A DNA stretch of 10,794 nt from Spirogloea muscicola (lineage: Eukaryota; Streptophyta; Zygnematophyceae; Spirogloeales; Spirogloeaceae), in contig WELB01000063.1 in assembly GCA_009602725.1 (NCBI GenBank), forward strand, positions 136,453 through 147,246. The letters run 5' to 3'. Under the pieces are notes generated by a model that had not been told where the DNA came from, ran no database searches, and saw only the letters and a program-made list of their open reading frames with translations. Every line of letters begins with the position of its first letter. The first letter of the stretch is position 1. Below, piece after piece: positions 1 to 6,509 of the stretch. Made by a program: the position numbers and the translations under genes.

Positions 1-916
1 GATGCTTCAGACGCGCATCTTTTCTTACTCTGACACTCAGCGCCACAGATTGGGCCCAAATTACCTCTTGCTTCCTGCAAATGCTCCCAAGAATGCTCAT
101 CACAACAATCACTACGATGGTTTTATGAATTTCATGCACCGTGATGAGGAGGTAAAGCCTTATCCGCAGACACTATCCAAGCCTCTGCCTGATTGTATGT
201 GAAAGCCATCTCTGCGGTCAAGTTACTGTACAGCTCGTCGGCAGCCAATTAGAGAGGTAATTTGTCATACATGGTCACTTCTCCACTAGTCCAGCAGTAG
301 AGCTGATTGACAAGAGTCTTGATGCTGCAGGTTGACTACTTCCCGTCCCGCTACGACCCAGTTCGCCACTCTGAGCGCGTGCCTATCCCCAGCCATGTCT
401 TACATGGCAAGCGGGAGAAGGCTGTCATTGTGAAGGAAAACAATTTCGTACAACCAGGTGCACGGTATCGGAGTTGGCCAGCCGATCGTCAGGAGCGCTT
501 TGTCAAACGATTTGCCGAGGCGCTGGCTGATCCCCGCGTGACCCATGAGATTCGTAGTGTCTGGCTTTCTTACTGGGCTCAGGTAAATTGCACCCTTGTG
601 ATCACAAGCTTCATTAGCACCTTGAGCTTTTATGTTCTTTTGTGAGCAGTTTGTTCCCTAGCAGCGTGAGTCATCCGTAGTCGTTTGACAGATGCTTGGG
701 ATGTCGAGCATATATGTCAAGGGTGTGTGCAATGTCTTCGGATCTGCTATGGTTGCAAAGGTTGGACATTGGTTGATGTTAATTACTTGGGATCTTTTAC
801 GGTTGCTAAAGTTGGACAGTGATTGATATTGTTAAGTCACTGCTGATATTTTGCAGGCTGACAAATCAATCGCTCAGAAGATTGCAGCAAAGCTCAACAT
901 GAAGGCTAACATGTGA
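1..916 (+). CDS. CAT: Catalase, C-terminal 153 residues in three exons (5' partial)
   Basis: Monofunctional haem catalase, which converts hydrogen peroxide to water and oxygen in peroxisomes. Three exons join in frame: 1-151, 331-582 and 857-916, ending in TGA. Introns 152-330 (GTAAAG...CTGCAG) and 583-856 (GTAAAT...TTGCAG) both lie between codons. Exon 1 opens with the catalase proximal haem-ligand signature RIFSYSDTQ; its Tyr codon is at 26-28 and should be the axial haem ligand. Then come the family blocks [30 protein letters not shown], and across the splice [22 protein letters not shown] and [16 protein letters not shown]. The protein ends [17 protein letters not shown] sits at positions -13 to -11, where plant catalases carry the internal peroxisomal signal QKL, and the last residues ANM resemble non-canonical plant catalase tails. 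The NADPH/haem N-terminal half lies outside the window. No frameshift is seen in the exons, so the gene is probably functional. Confidence 0.95.
736..835 (+). repeat. Imperfect 50-bp tandem duplication inside the second catalase intron
   Basis: Copy one (736-785) and copy two (786-835) align without gaps at a period of 50, about three quarters identical. Shared words are GGATCT, GGTTGC and GTTGGACA, each repeated exactly 50 bases later. The divergence suggests an old duplication. It lies 20 bases upstream of the 3' splice site at 856 and does not touch it. Confidence 0.6.
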
Positions 917-1325
917 TGGAGCTGCATAAGCAGCCAAGGAGCTGAGAGTGCACAAGCAGAGCGCTCATGATTGTGGTTATTAGGGACAAGTGGCTGGCAG
1001 GGACAAGTTAGATTGTGTGGACAGTGTCTCCAAGTATCAAGACATGACTTGCATCTTAGCGTGTAGACAAGGGCAAGTTTTTGGATTCTGTGGACCTCTG
1101 TATGGAGGTTTTTGTTAAAGTGGCCCTGGTAGGTTTGGAACCCATAACTTCTGGCCACTTCCACTCTGACAGCTTGTATATATATGGACTTCAAGAGTTG
1201 TGGGTTACTGCAGCAAGTGGGCATTGCACTCGCATGTTCGGCACATAGAATCAGGCTTCTTAGCCAATCCATGTGACCTGCCTAGTTCTTGTATTGTGGA
1301 TGAGGTGTCCATTAAGTGATTGGGC

Positions 1326-1331
1326 AATAAA
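1326..1331 (+). promoter_or_regulatory. Possible AATAAA polyadenylation signal
   Basis: An AATAAA hexamer lies about 410 bases after the catalase stop codon. Green algae usually use TGTAA instead, so this is only a candidate; nothing else marks the cleavage site. Confidence 0.25.
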
Positions 1332-1627
1332 GATCTCAAAGAAGGCAGAGAGATTGCTGGTTTGAAGGGGGCCTGCTGCAAGTGGACTGGAACGCCATTC
1401 AGTCCAAGCTTACACGCTAGCTCCCAGAGTTGGTGGGCCGTAGAGTTGCACTGGCTCACAGTTGCTCATGTATGGCACTGACCATGTGCTCCCAATTATG
1501 TGACTTCATAGCTGTTTGTCTAGTCTTCGTAATTGCATGCAGTGGCTTTACTTGTGCTTGCTGTCTACTGAAGCTTTTTCAAGATATGCTTATTTGAGTA
1601 TGTCGCAGCATGTGTTCCAAGTCTTTG

Positions 1628-1632
1628 TGTAA
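1628..1632 (+). promoter_or_regulatory. Possible TGTAA polyadenylation signal
   Basis: TGTAA is the usual poly(A) signal of chlorophyte nuclear genes. This is the first + strand TGTAA I found after the catalase stop, about 710 bases downstream; a second lies at 1989-1993. Either would imply a long 3' UTR. The assignment is by motif only. Confidence 0.3.
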
Positions 1633-2134
1633 GTTGGTGGCGGTACTGCTGATGAGCCATGTGTTGGATACCGTTGATTCTGATGATGTCAGCGTCTCAA
1701 GGACATGCCTTTGGGTGCTGTTCAATTTGAAACCTTGCTTTCTAGCACCTTACCTTGGTGCTTGCTAGTAATAGTCTGGCTGATACCGCTAGTCTGTCTG
1801 ATGTGCAACCGTGGAGCTGTATGTGCCTGTCCGGTAATCAGAAGCCTACTCTGGCCACAAGGAGAACGGGTGCAGATAACCTGGTCAACTGGAGGTCAGC
1901 TGTCGACTCTGTCAGTAGCCTGGGACTTTTGGCCAAGGCAGAATGCACTGCAACGAGATTGGGATTACCTCGCATAAAGAAGTAGCTCTGTAAAAGGAGA
2001 CAATGGCTGTGAAGGCCAGCTCACAGTAGAATTGAAATGGGTTTGAAGTATTTGATCTATTCAGAGAAACATGTGACCACGGATGGCCGCTCAGCATTCC
2101 CTGATCAGCAGCCGCTAACGTTCTCCAAAATTGC

Positions 2135-2151
2135 GGGTTTAGGGTTTAGGG
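2135..2151 (+). repeat. Interstitial telomere-like TTTAGGG repeat
   Basis: The 17 bases GGGTTTAGGGTTTAGGG hold two full units of the plant/green-algal telomere repeat plus a partial one. Such short patches are known as telo-boxes in plant promoters and also as scars of double-strand break repair. With the GA tract 140 bases downstream, either explanation is open. Confidence 0.75.
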
Positions 2152-2286
2152 TATACGAAAGTCGGTGCCACCGAGTCTCAAACGCGCAACGCCCTGTGGA
2201 AATCAATGGGGACGTGGGACCAGTTGACACCCGACTTGATTATCAGCGTATTTTCACTTCCAGTGAGAGCAGGCGCTGGCGACCAC

Positions 2287-2392
<106 letters not shown>

Positions 2393-2672
2393 CGAGAGAG
2401 AGCGAGCGAGAGCGCGTGGTGCGACCACGTGTCCTGCCTTCATGGCTGAGGAAGTCGTGTGAGAGCGGTCGAGAGCAACCCAGGGTGACCACGTTGCCGA
2501 TGGTCCTCCCCTTGGCTTGATGGCCACCATATCGAACCGCCTTGTCTGCGAATCGTTACGAACCCTGCTTCATATGGGCATGGTCTCCATTGTACGGAAT
2601 ATCTCGCCGAGAGGATGCTAACATGGCATCTCTGAGGAGCCGCTGAAGCACACTCAAGTGGCCACTGGGTGC

Positions 2673-2904
2673 TCAATATCCCCTATTGAGCAGCCGCCGG
2701 TCAGAGAAACTAGTCTTCGGATAACGGGTCCCCTTCATATGGCCAGAAGCTGCAGCTACATCGCGACCGGCACGCACATGCAACGTATGCCAATAACCGC
2801 TGCAGCGATACTGACAGGCGCATGCGAAACACGTGGGCGAGAGAGCCCGCCGCGGTGATAGCAGCCTGCTCCCCTTGGTGGGTGCAGCATCGACCCACAT
2901 CGCT
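2673..2904 (-). pseudogene. Degenerate LINE ORF C-terminus (frameshifted)
   Basis: On the - strand, one frame encodes AAGSLAHVFRMRLSVSLQRL, which matches AAGSLAQVFRMRLAVSLQRS of the better copy at 6740-7060. A second frame then ends in SFSDRRLLNRGY and a TGA at 2673-2675, a variant of the SDLRLLTRGY end shared by copies across the window. A frameshift between the two halves makes it non-functional. The usual GGGCTGGC stem-loop was not found downstream, so the 3' UTR is lost or very diverged. Confidence 0.7.
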
Positions 2905-3277
2905 GGCCACTCAGTGGGCAGTGCAGAAGAAAGAAAGCTGCAGCACCATGTTGACTACCCCCACTGCCATCAGCTCCTGCCAGCTGCAGTCGATATCTTT
3001 GGCTGTAGAGCTTTTCGATTCCACACCCTTATTGAACGAATTGCCCATCTAGGCTATGTACGACGAGCAGATGTGCTTCTTGGCCGAGATGGGCTTGCCA
3101 GCTGCATATGTTTCGTTCTTGGGCCCTGGTGTGTCGGCCCTTTTGCAGCGTGCTCAGGCTCGTGCTTCGCACCAGAAAGCTGGGCGAGCTCTAGTCGGTG
3201 GCAGAAGGGCTTGGAATTTGCCATCGGGGTTCCAGGCATCAATCTGCGACCTCTATGTGCTGACCCGTGGTTACTGA
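2905..3277 (+). pseudogene. Divergent LINE ORF C-terminus on the + strand
   Basis: Starting at 2905 the + frame reads GHSVGSAEERKLQHH and then PAAVDIFGC, which lines up with the GHAVGQAARGKERKYADHP and ALAMDVHGAFG segments of the 5354-6509 copy. After a frameshift near 3050 another frame gives LLQRAQARASHQKAGRALVG, parallel to SLQRSLAHAVHTRAGRAMAA, and ends ICDLYVLTRGY with TGA at 3275-3277. About 60 bases later TTGGCCTTCTCACAGCACG (around 3343) may be a decayed form of the family stem-loop. Identity is low, so this is an older copy or a different subfamily. Its 5' end abuts the - strand fragment at 2673-2904 head to head. Confidence 0.6.
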
Positions 3278-3377
3278 GCGAATTAATTTGCAGTGAATAA
3301 TGTACGTCATTAGATGTGATTGCCGATGTACTTGGCCACTTTGGCCTTCTCACAGCACGTAAGCTTCCTTGGTCATG

Positions 3378-3494
3378 TCAGGACACCGCGCTGCGCGCTA
3401 GCCGGTGCAGGAGCTCGAGCAATCGAGAGCCAAACGCCCCGTGGACGTCGATGGCAACGGGGAAGAACTCGTCCTCCCGCGGATGGTCAGCATA
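3378..3494 (-). pseudogene. Short LINE ORF fragment (YADHP...DVHGAFGSR block)
   Basis: The - strand translation opens with YADHPREDEFFPVAIDVHG and continues AFGSRLLELLHRLARSAVS, then TGA at 3378-3380. It corresponds to YADHPVGDEFAALAMDVHG followed by AFGSRWLGLIQRLARQA in the 5354-6509 copy. The fragment starts exactly at the edge of the TGTAACGG repeat (3496) and I found no continuation beyond that repeat, so this is a broken piece. Confidence 0.65.
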
Positions 3495-3495
3495 T

Positions 3496-3633
3496 TGTAA
3501 CGGGCGAGAGGTCCAGGGCGGACAGGGTACCCCGCAGGGACGACACCCGTCTGGTTCCCGGTTTTATGGGCATTGTCTAGATCATCCCCTAACCGCTACT
3601 GATTATCGTATAGCCCTAGCCCTGTCCATTACA
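3496..3633. mobile_element. TGTAACGG repeat family, copy 1 (solo-LTR-like or MITE-like)
   Basis: Begins TGTAACGGGC and ends TCCATTACA, so the termini are imperfect inverted repeats of the TG...CA kind. Internal words GGTACCCCGCAG, TATGGGCATTGT, TACTGATTATCG and TAGCCCTA occur in the same order in a second copy at 7327-7497. No ORF is present. TG...CA ends fit a solo LTR; no target-site duplication is evident at either end. Orientation cannot be fixed. Confidence 0.6.
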
Positions 3634-3659
3634 CTGCTCCCCTTTAGTTGGGAATCCTT

Positions 3660-3765
3660 TGTCGCGTCTCCTTTGTCGGCGCGTATCGCGTCTCCGGCCT
3701 TCGTCGCGTCTCTGGCGTACGTCGCGCGTCCGCGTCACTGCCTCTGTCGCGTCGCCGTCGCGTCG
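3660..3765 (+). repeat. Degenerate GTCGCGTC minisatellite
   Basis: The octamer GTCGCGTC and near variants recur at uneven short spacing, interspersed with CTCC and CGTAC words. No coding signature. Confidence 0.5.
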
Positions 3766-3885
3766 CCAGGGGTCATCGCCCCTAGGGAGCCCCAGCTCCT
3801 CGTCTCCACCTCCGTCTTCGTCTTTGCCGCCGCCAGCGGTCATCGCCGTCCAGGGGTCATCGCCCCTCAGGAGCCCCAGCTCCTC
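3766..3885 (+). repeat. Two 36-bp direct repeats spaced 84 bp
   Basis: Copies at 3766-3801 and 3850-3885 begin CCAGGGGTCATCGCCCCT and end GAGCCCCAGCTCCTC, differing at two positions. The 84-base period and the Ser/Pro-rich open frame are compatible with a former low-complexity coding stretch, but no product is recognised. Confidence 0.8.
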
Positions 3886-3915
3886 TGACCATCGGAAGAG
3901 GCCCCTCAGGGGTCT

Positions 3916-4080
3916 CAACTTCTCTGACTTGAGGCTGCTTAGCAGGGGTTGCTGAGTTCGTAGCTGCTTAGTTTCTTTATGCTTGTTCTTCTTAGTGCTT
4001 CCCCTGGCCCCTTTCTCGTCCTTTGTTCATTCGTTTTTTGGGCTGGCTTTTTCCAGCCCCTATCCTCAATGGGCGAGCCC
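3916..4080 (+). mobile_element. LINE subfamily A' 3' end (ORF tail plus 3' UTR)
   Basis: The last codons read NFSDLRLLSRGC with TGA at 3953-3955. The 3' UTR has the words GTAGCTGCTT, CCCCTGGCCCC and CTCGTCC, then a seven-pair stem-loop, GGGCTGG (4040-4046), CTTTTT, CCAGCCC (4053-4059), and finally CCTCAATGGGCGAGCCC. The same order recurs at 6311-6481 on the other strand. The copy is 5'-truncated to only about 13 codons of ORF. Confidence 0.8.
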
Positions 4081-4160
4081 TTGTCCATTCCTTTGAGATA
4101 GGGCTCGCCCATTGAGGATAGGGGCTGGAAAAAGCCAGCCCAAAAAAGAATGAACAAAGG
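4020..4160. repeat. 60-bp inverted repeat with 20-nt spacer
   Basis: The left arm 4020-4080 and right arm 4101-4160 are perfect reverse complements except for one extra G in the left arm near 4033. Both arms consist of the final part of the A' 3' UTR, from CCTTTGTTCATTC to GGGCGAGCCC. The spacer is 4081-4100. A transcript would fold into a very stable hairpin. Confidence 0.95.
4101..4160 (-). mobile_element. A' 3' UTR fragment, inverted
   Basis: Sixty bases of the A' tail in reverse orientation, with the GGGCTGG/CCAGCCC stem at 4122-4128 and 4135-4141. No ORF sequence is attached on its upstream (right) side; the next bases belong to an unrelated stretch. A piece this small, equal in extent to its partner, suggests fold-back copying rather than an independent insertion. 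Confidence 0.75.
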
Positions 4161-4233
4161 AGCACCTGCGTGCGTGCAGGCAGAGCCCTCGCAGCTGCCT
4201 CTGGCTCTGGCCAGGGGACCCGCTTTCAGGAAC

Positions 4234-4394
4234 CCAGTCTCTCGGACCTGAGGCTGCTTAGTAGGGGTTACTGAGTGCTTCGTAGCTGCTTCGTTTCTTT
4301 TTTGTGCTTGTTGTTCTTCGTACTTCCCCTGGCCCCTTCTCGTCCTTTGGGCTGGCCTCTCCCAGCCACCAGTTAATCTGGCCGCGCTTGCTTT
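4234..4394 (+). mobile_element. LINE A'-like 3' end with a chimeric tail
   Basis: ORF end SLSDLRLLSRGY with TGA at 4272-4274, followed by the A' words GTAGCTGCTTCG and CCCCTGGCCCC. After CTCGTCCTTT the usual GTTCATTCTTTTTT is missing, and the stem-loop is the other version: GGCTGG (4350-4355), CCTCTC, CCAGCC (4362-4367), followed by ACCAGTTAATCTGGCCGCGC instead of the GGGCGAGCCC block. That last block also occurs reversed at 7344-7375 and 9005-9027. Confidence 0.7.
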
Positions 4395-4640
4395 CTTGCG
4401 GCCTTTGACTTCGGCATCCTGGCGTCCGCGGCCACCCTCGTGCAGCACCCCGCGTTCCTCACCTCACCAGCTGCGCTGCTGCAGGCTAGCCTGCCGACCA
4501 GCCGTGGCGGCTTGGGATGCCGCTCAGTTGCCCGCGCCTGCAAGGCGGCCTACATGGGTAGGTGGGCTCAGGTGGCAGCCCCCATGTGCCAGAGGTTCCT
4601 CGTGCACGGGCCAGCGCGCCCTGGAGCGGGCGGCAGCTGA
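4395..4640 (+). pseudogene. LINE ORF, post-RT segment (host element piece 1)
   Basis: The frame of codon 4398-4400 reads AAFDFGILASAATLVQHPAF, then LPTSRGGLGCRSVARACKAA and YMGRWAQVA. The LPxSxGGLGxRS...AAY...W pattern is typical of the region just downstream of the reverse transcriptase domain in many non-LTR elements. The frame closes about 4638 and the following sequence belongs to a different C-terminal tail, so this piece is broken. Its likely continuation is at 4886. The RT catalytic domain itself is absent from the window. Confidence 0.6.
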
Positions 4641-4885
4641 GGTGGAGATCGGTCAGCTGCCTTTTCAGGTTGCCCTCCGCTCTGCCCGCGACGGGCTCCT
4701 GGCTAGTCTGTCGGACGTGAGGCTCCTCACTCGTAACTACTAAGTGGTCCATCCTCCCCCGTTCTGCCATAGCCTCTTCAGGCCCCGCAGTCGCTGCTTA
4801 GCTCGTAGTTTGGCCCCTTCGAACCTTGTCAATTCTTTTCGGGCTGGCTTCTCACAGCCCTTGCCCCCATTGGGAGAGCCACTTC
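4641..4885 (+). mobile_element. LINE 3' end of a third subfamily (LTRNY end)
   Basis: The open frame ends LLASLSDVRLLTRNY with TAA at 4741-4743. The 3' UTR has GGCCCCTTCGAACCTTGTC, then a stem GGGCTG (4841-4846) and CAGCCC (4855-4860) with an eight-base loop, and then CCCCCATTGGGAGAGCC. It is flanked on both sides by what looks like the ORF of the host element, so it is probably a 5'-truncated insertion. I could not define a target-site duplication and the left boundary is approximate. Confidence 0.6.
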
Positions 4886-5212
4886 TCCTGGCGGTCCACC
4901 CCCACATGTCGGCCGGTCCTTTCATCCACCTCGCCCACACCCCAGACCAGCGTGCCCAGGCACGCTTCTCGGCGCTGGATGAAAAAGCGGCCTCCGACCA
5001 GGTGGTGGAGCTTCTCCCTCCGGCTGACCGTCGAGGGCGCGCCTGGCTGCTCTCAGCCTCCTCCCCTGGGGCGGCGGCGTGGCTATCAGCGCTCCCACAC
5101 CACACGGCGCTCACTATGCCCGACGAGGTCTTCAGGACGGCGGTCCACCGGCTCTTGGGCTTCCTCCCTCCCTGCCTCGTGGGCGTCACTCAATGCGAGT
5201 GTGAGTGCGAGT
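4886..5212 (+). pseudogene. LINE ORF segment up to the zinc motif (host piece 2)
   Basis: Open frame with HMSAGPFIHLAHTPDQRAQA, then SPGAAAWLSALP, LTMPDEVFRTAVHRLLGFLP and PCLVGVTQCEC. The A-W-L-x-A-x-P ... F-x-x-A-x-x-x-x-L-G pattern followed by a C-x-C pair is the usual lead-in to the C-terminal zinc knuckle of these proteins. The knuckle is cut off after QCEC: frame and sequence pass at about 5213 into a 3' UTR. The deleted part (about 110 bases) is present in the 5354-6509 copy. Confidence 0.7.
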
Positions 5213-5310
5213 TCTTTTTCCGGCTCCTCTTTCTTTGGCTCTGGACACTGTCCATCCTTTTTTTGGCTGGCTTTGCCAGCCCTTCTTCTCTATGGGCGCG
5301 CACTTCTTCT
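5213..5310 (+). mobile_element. LINE subfamily A 3' UTR fragment inside a LINE ORF
   Basis: From TTTTTCCGGCTCC this matches the A-subfamily 3' UTR (compare 7110-7204): TTCTTTGGCT, ACACTGTCCAT, the stem GGCTGGC (5265-5271), TTT, GCCAGCC (5275-5281), then CTTCTCTATGGGCGCGCACTTC. ORF sequence of the host lies on both sides (QCEC before, SEAGFKV after). TTCTTT occurs at both junctions, a possible microhomology. Confidence 0.75.
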
Positions 5311-5353
5311 TTCGGAGGCTGGCTTTAAGGTCGCGATGGAGAACTCCTCCATC
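5311..5353 (+). pseudogene. Host LINE ORF piece 3 (SEAGFKVAMENSSI)
   Basis: Forty-three bases encoding SEAGFKVAMENSSI in a + frame, equal to SEAGFKVAVENSSI of the - strand copy. The piece ends where the - strand element begins; its last 21 bases recur at 6510-6530, where the same ORF resumes with PIQLGADGQPHTRR. Confidence 0.75.
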
Positions 5354-6302
5354 GTGGGGGAGAAGTGCGCGCCCATAGAGAAGAGGGGCTGGCAAAGCCA
5401 GCCCAAAAAAGAATTGACAATGTCCAAAGCCATAGAAAGAGGAGCCGGAAAAGGACTGCACTACAAAACACTGCAGAACACAGAGACGATGCAGAGGGAA
5501 GCTCAGTACCCACGAGTGAGCAACATCAGGTCTGAGTAGCTCGCTGCAGGGAAAGAGGCACTCCGCCGAGACCCCGAGGCGGCGGCCATAGCACGGCCTG
5601 CTCGCGTGTGGACGGCGTGGGCGAGGGAGCGTTGAAGCGATACGGCCAGGCGCATGCGGAAGACTTGTGCGAGCGAACCGGCGGCGTTGAAGCCGGGCAT
5701 CGCCCGCCCCTGGCAGACCCGGCCGCCGGTCAATGGCCTGGCGGGCGAGCCGCTGAATGAGACCCAGCCAGCGGCTGCCGAAAGCCCCGTGTACATCCAT
5801 CGCCAGGGCCGCGAATTCATCCCCCACGGGGTGATCAGCATATTTTCGCTCCTTGCCCCGGGCCGCCTGGCCGACCGCGTGCCCTGCAAACGACGCCGAT
5901 CTGGTGGGATCTGGTGGCGGAGTCGATGCAGTCAGTTCACCACATCAGCGATGATGCGGGGATTGCCGCCGGGCGGGATGTCGACCAGGTCGGCGCGTCG
6001 CGTATGGGGCTGGCCGTCCGCACCCAGCTGGATGGGCATGATGGAGGAGTTCTCCACCGCGACCTTAAAGCCAGCCTCCGAAAACACCCCCTGCATACCA
6101 TCGCGCAGGAGGTCGTGGGAAGCGGTCCGCTCGCCCCCGTGTGCGCAACGGAGCATATGGGCGGCCAGCGGAGCAGGATCAACGTGACGGGCACCGCACT
6201 CGCATTGAGTGACGGCCACGAGGCAGGGAGGGAGGAGGCCCAAGGTGGACCGCCGTCCTGAAGACCTCGTCGGGCATGGTGAGCGCCGCGTGGAGTCGGA
6301 GC

Positions 6303-6489
6303 GCTGATAGAGAGAAGGGCTCGCCCATTGACGATAGGGGCTGGAAAAAGCCAGCCCAGAAAAGAATGAACAAAGGACGAGAAGGGGCCAGGGGAAGTAC
6401 GAAGAACAACAAGCACAATAAAGAAACGAAGCAGCTACGAAGCAGGCAGTAACCCCTGCTAAGCAGCCTCAGGTCAGAGAGGCTGATAG
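6303..6489. repeat. 8-bp target-site duplication pair
   Basis: GCTGATAG at 6303-6310 and 6482-6489, bordering the A' insertion. The single-copy equivalent is in the related ORF near 5084-5091 (CTATCAGC on the + strand). Confidence 0.8.
6311..6481 (-). mobile_element. LINE A' 3' end nested in the subfamily A copy
   Basis: On the - strand: CTCTCTGACCTGAGG, encoding LSDLRLLSRGY, then the A' 3' UTR with stem GGGCTGG/CCAGCCC at 6338-6344 and 6351-6357, and GGGCGAGCCC ending at 6317. The stop codon after RGY is changed from TGA to TGC. Perfect 8-bp direct repeats GCTGATAG (+ strand) at 6303-6310 and 6482-6489 flank it. The uninterrupted site GGCTATCAGCGCTCC is seen at about 5082-5096, which shows what the target looked like before insertion. 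Confidence 0.85.
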
Positions 6490-6509
6490 CCACGCCGCCG
6501 CCCCAGGGG

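Larger units (their letters stand above)
917..2134. other. Catalase 3' UTR and intergenic DNA without a recognisable gene
   Basis: Lower GC than the rest of the window. The open frames are short, overlap on both strands and contain no domain I recognise. A TATATATATGG stretch near 1180 and scattered TTGG-rich words are the only local features. There is no tRNA- or rRNA-like fold visible by eye. Confidence 0.5.
5354..6509 (-). mobile_element. 5'-truncated LINE subfamily A copy inserted in a relative
   Basis: The - strand copy starts with SPGAAAWLSA near 6507 and, after a nested insertion, continues LTMPDEVFRTAVH, PCLVAVTQCECGARH, HMLRCAHGGERTASHDLL, SEAGFKVAVENSSIMPIQLG, RRADLVDIPPGG, IIADVV, then YADHPVGDEFAALAMDVHG, GFNAAGSLAQVFRMRLAVS and finally SDLMLLTRGY with TGA at 5503-5505. 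The 3' UTR follows with the stem at 5386-5393/5397-5404 and CTATGGGCGCGCACTTC. Shape: CxCG...HxxxC zinc motif, SHD, E, ADLV, ADV, then a helical tail; the middle resembles the R2-type restriction-like endonuclease. At least three frameshifts (near 6243, 5935 and 5700) inactivate it. Seven extra bases separate the tail end from the target duplication. Confidence 0.8.

Noticed and set aside
1205-1459. An 84-residue - strand frame with two Cys pairs near its end
   Set aside because: No domain match that I recognise, no conserved context, and equal-length frames overlap it; likely chance.
2657-2908. TGGCCACT at 2657-2664 and 2901-2908 as target duplications around the 2673-2904 fragment
   Set aside because: The left copy lies only about ten bases past the ORF stop, leaving no room for a 3' UTR, and TGGCCA is palindromic and common.
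3659-3955. Ser/Pro-rich + frame running into the LINE C-terminal end
   Set aside because: The first part is a GTCGCGTC minisatellite and a direct repeat; only the last 13 codons are LINE sequence, so this is not one gene.
4744-5328. A 194-codon + frame
   Set aside because: It runs through one element's 3' UTR, a fragment of host ORF, and another 3' UTR; being open is accidental outside 4886-5212.
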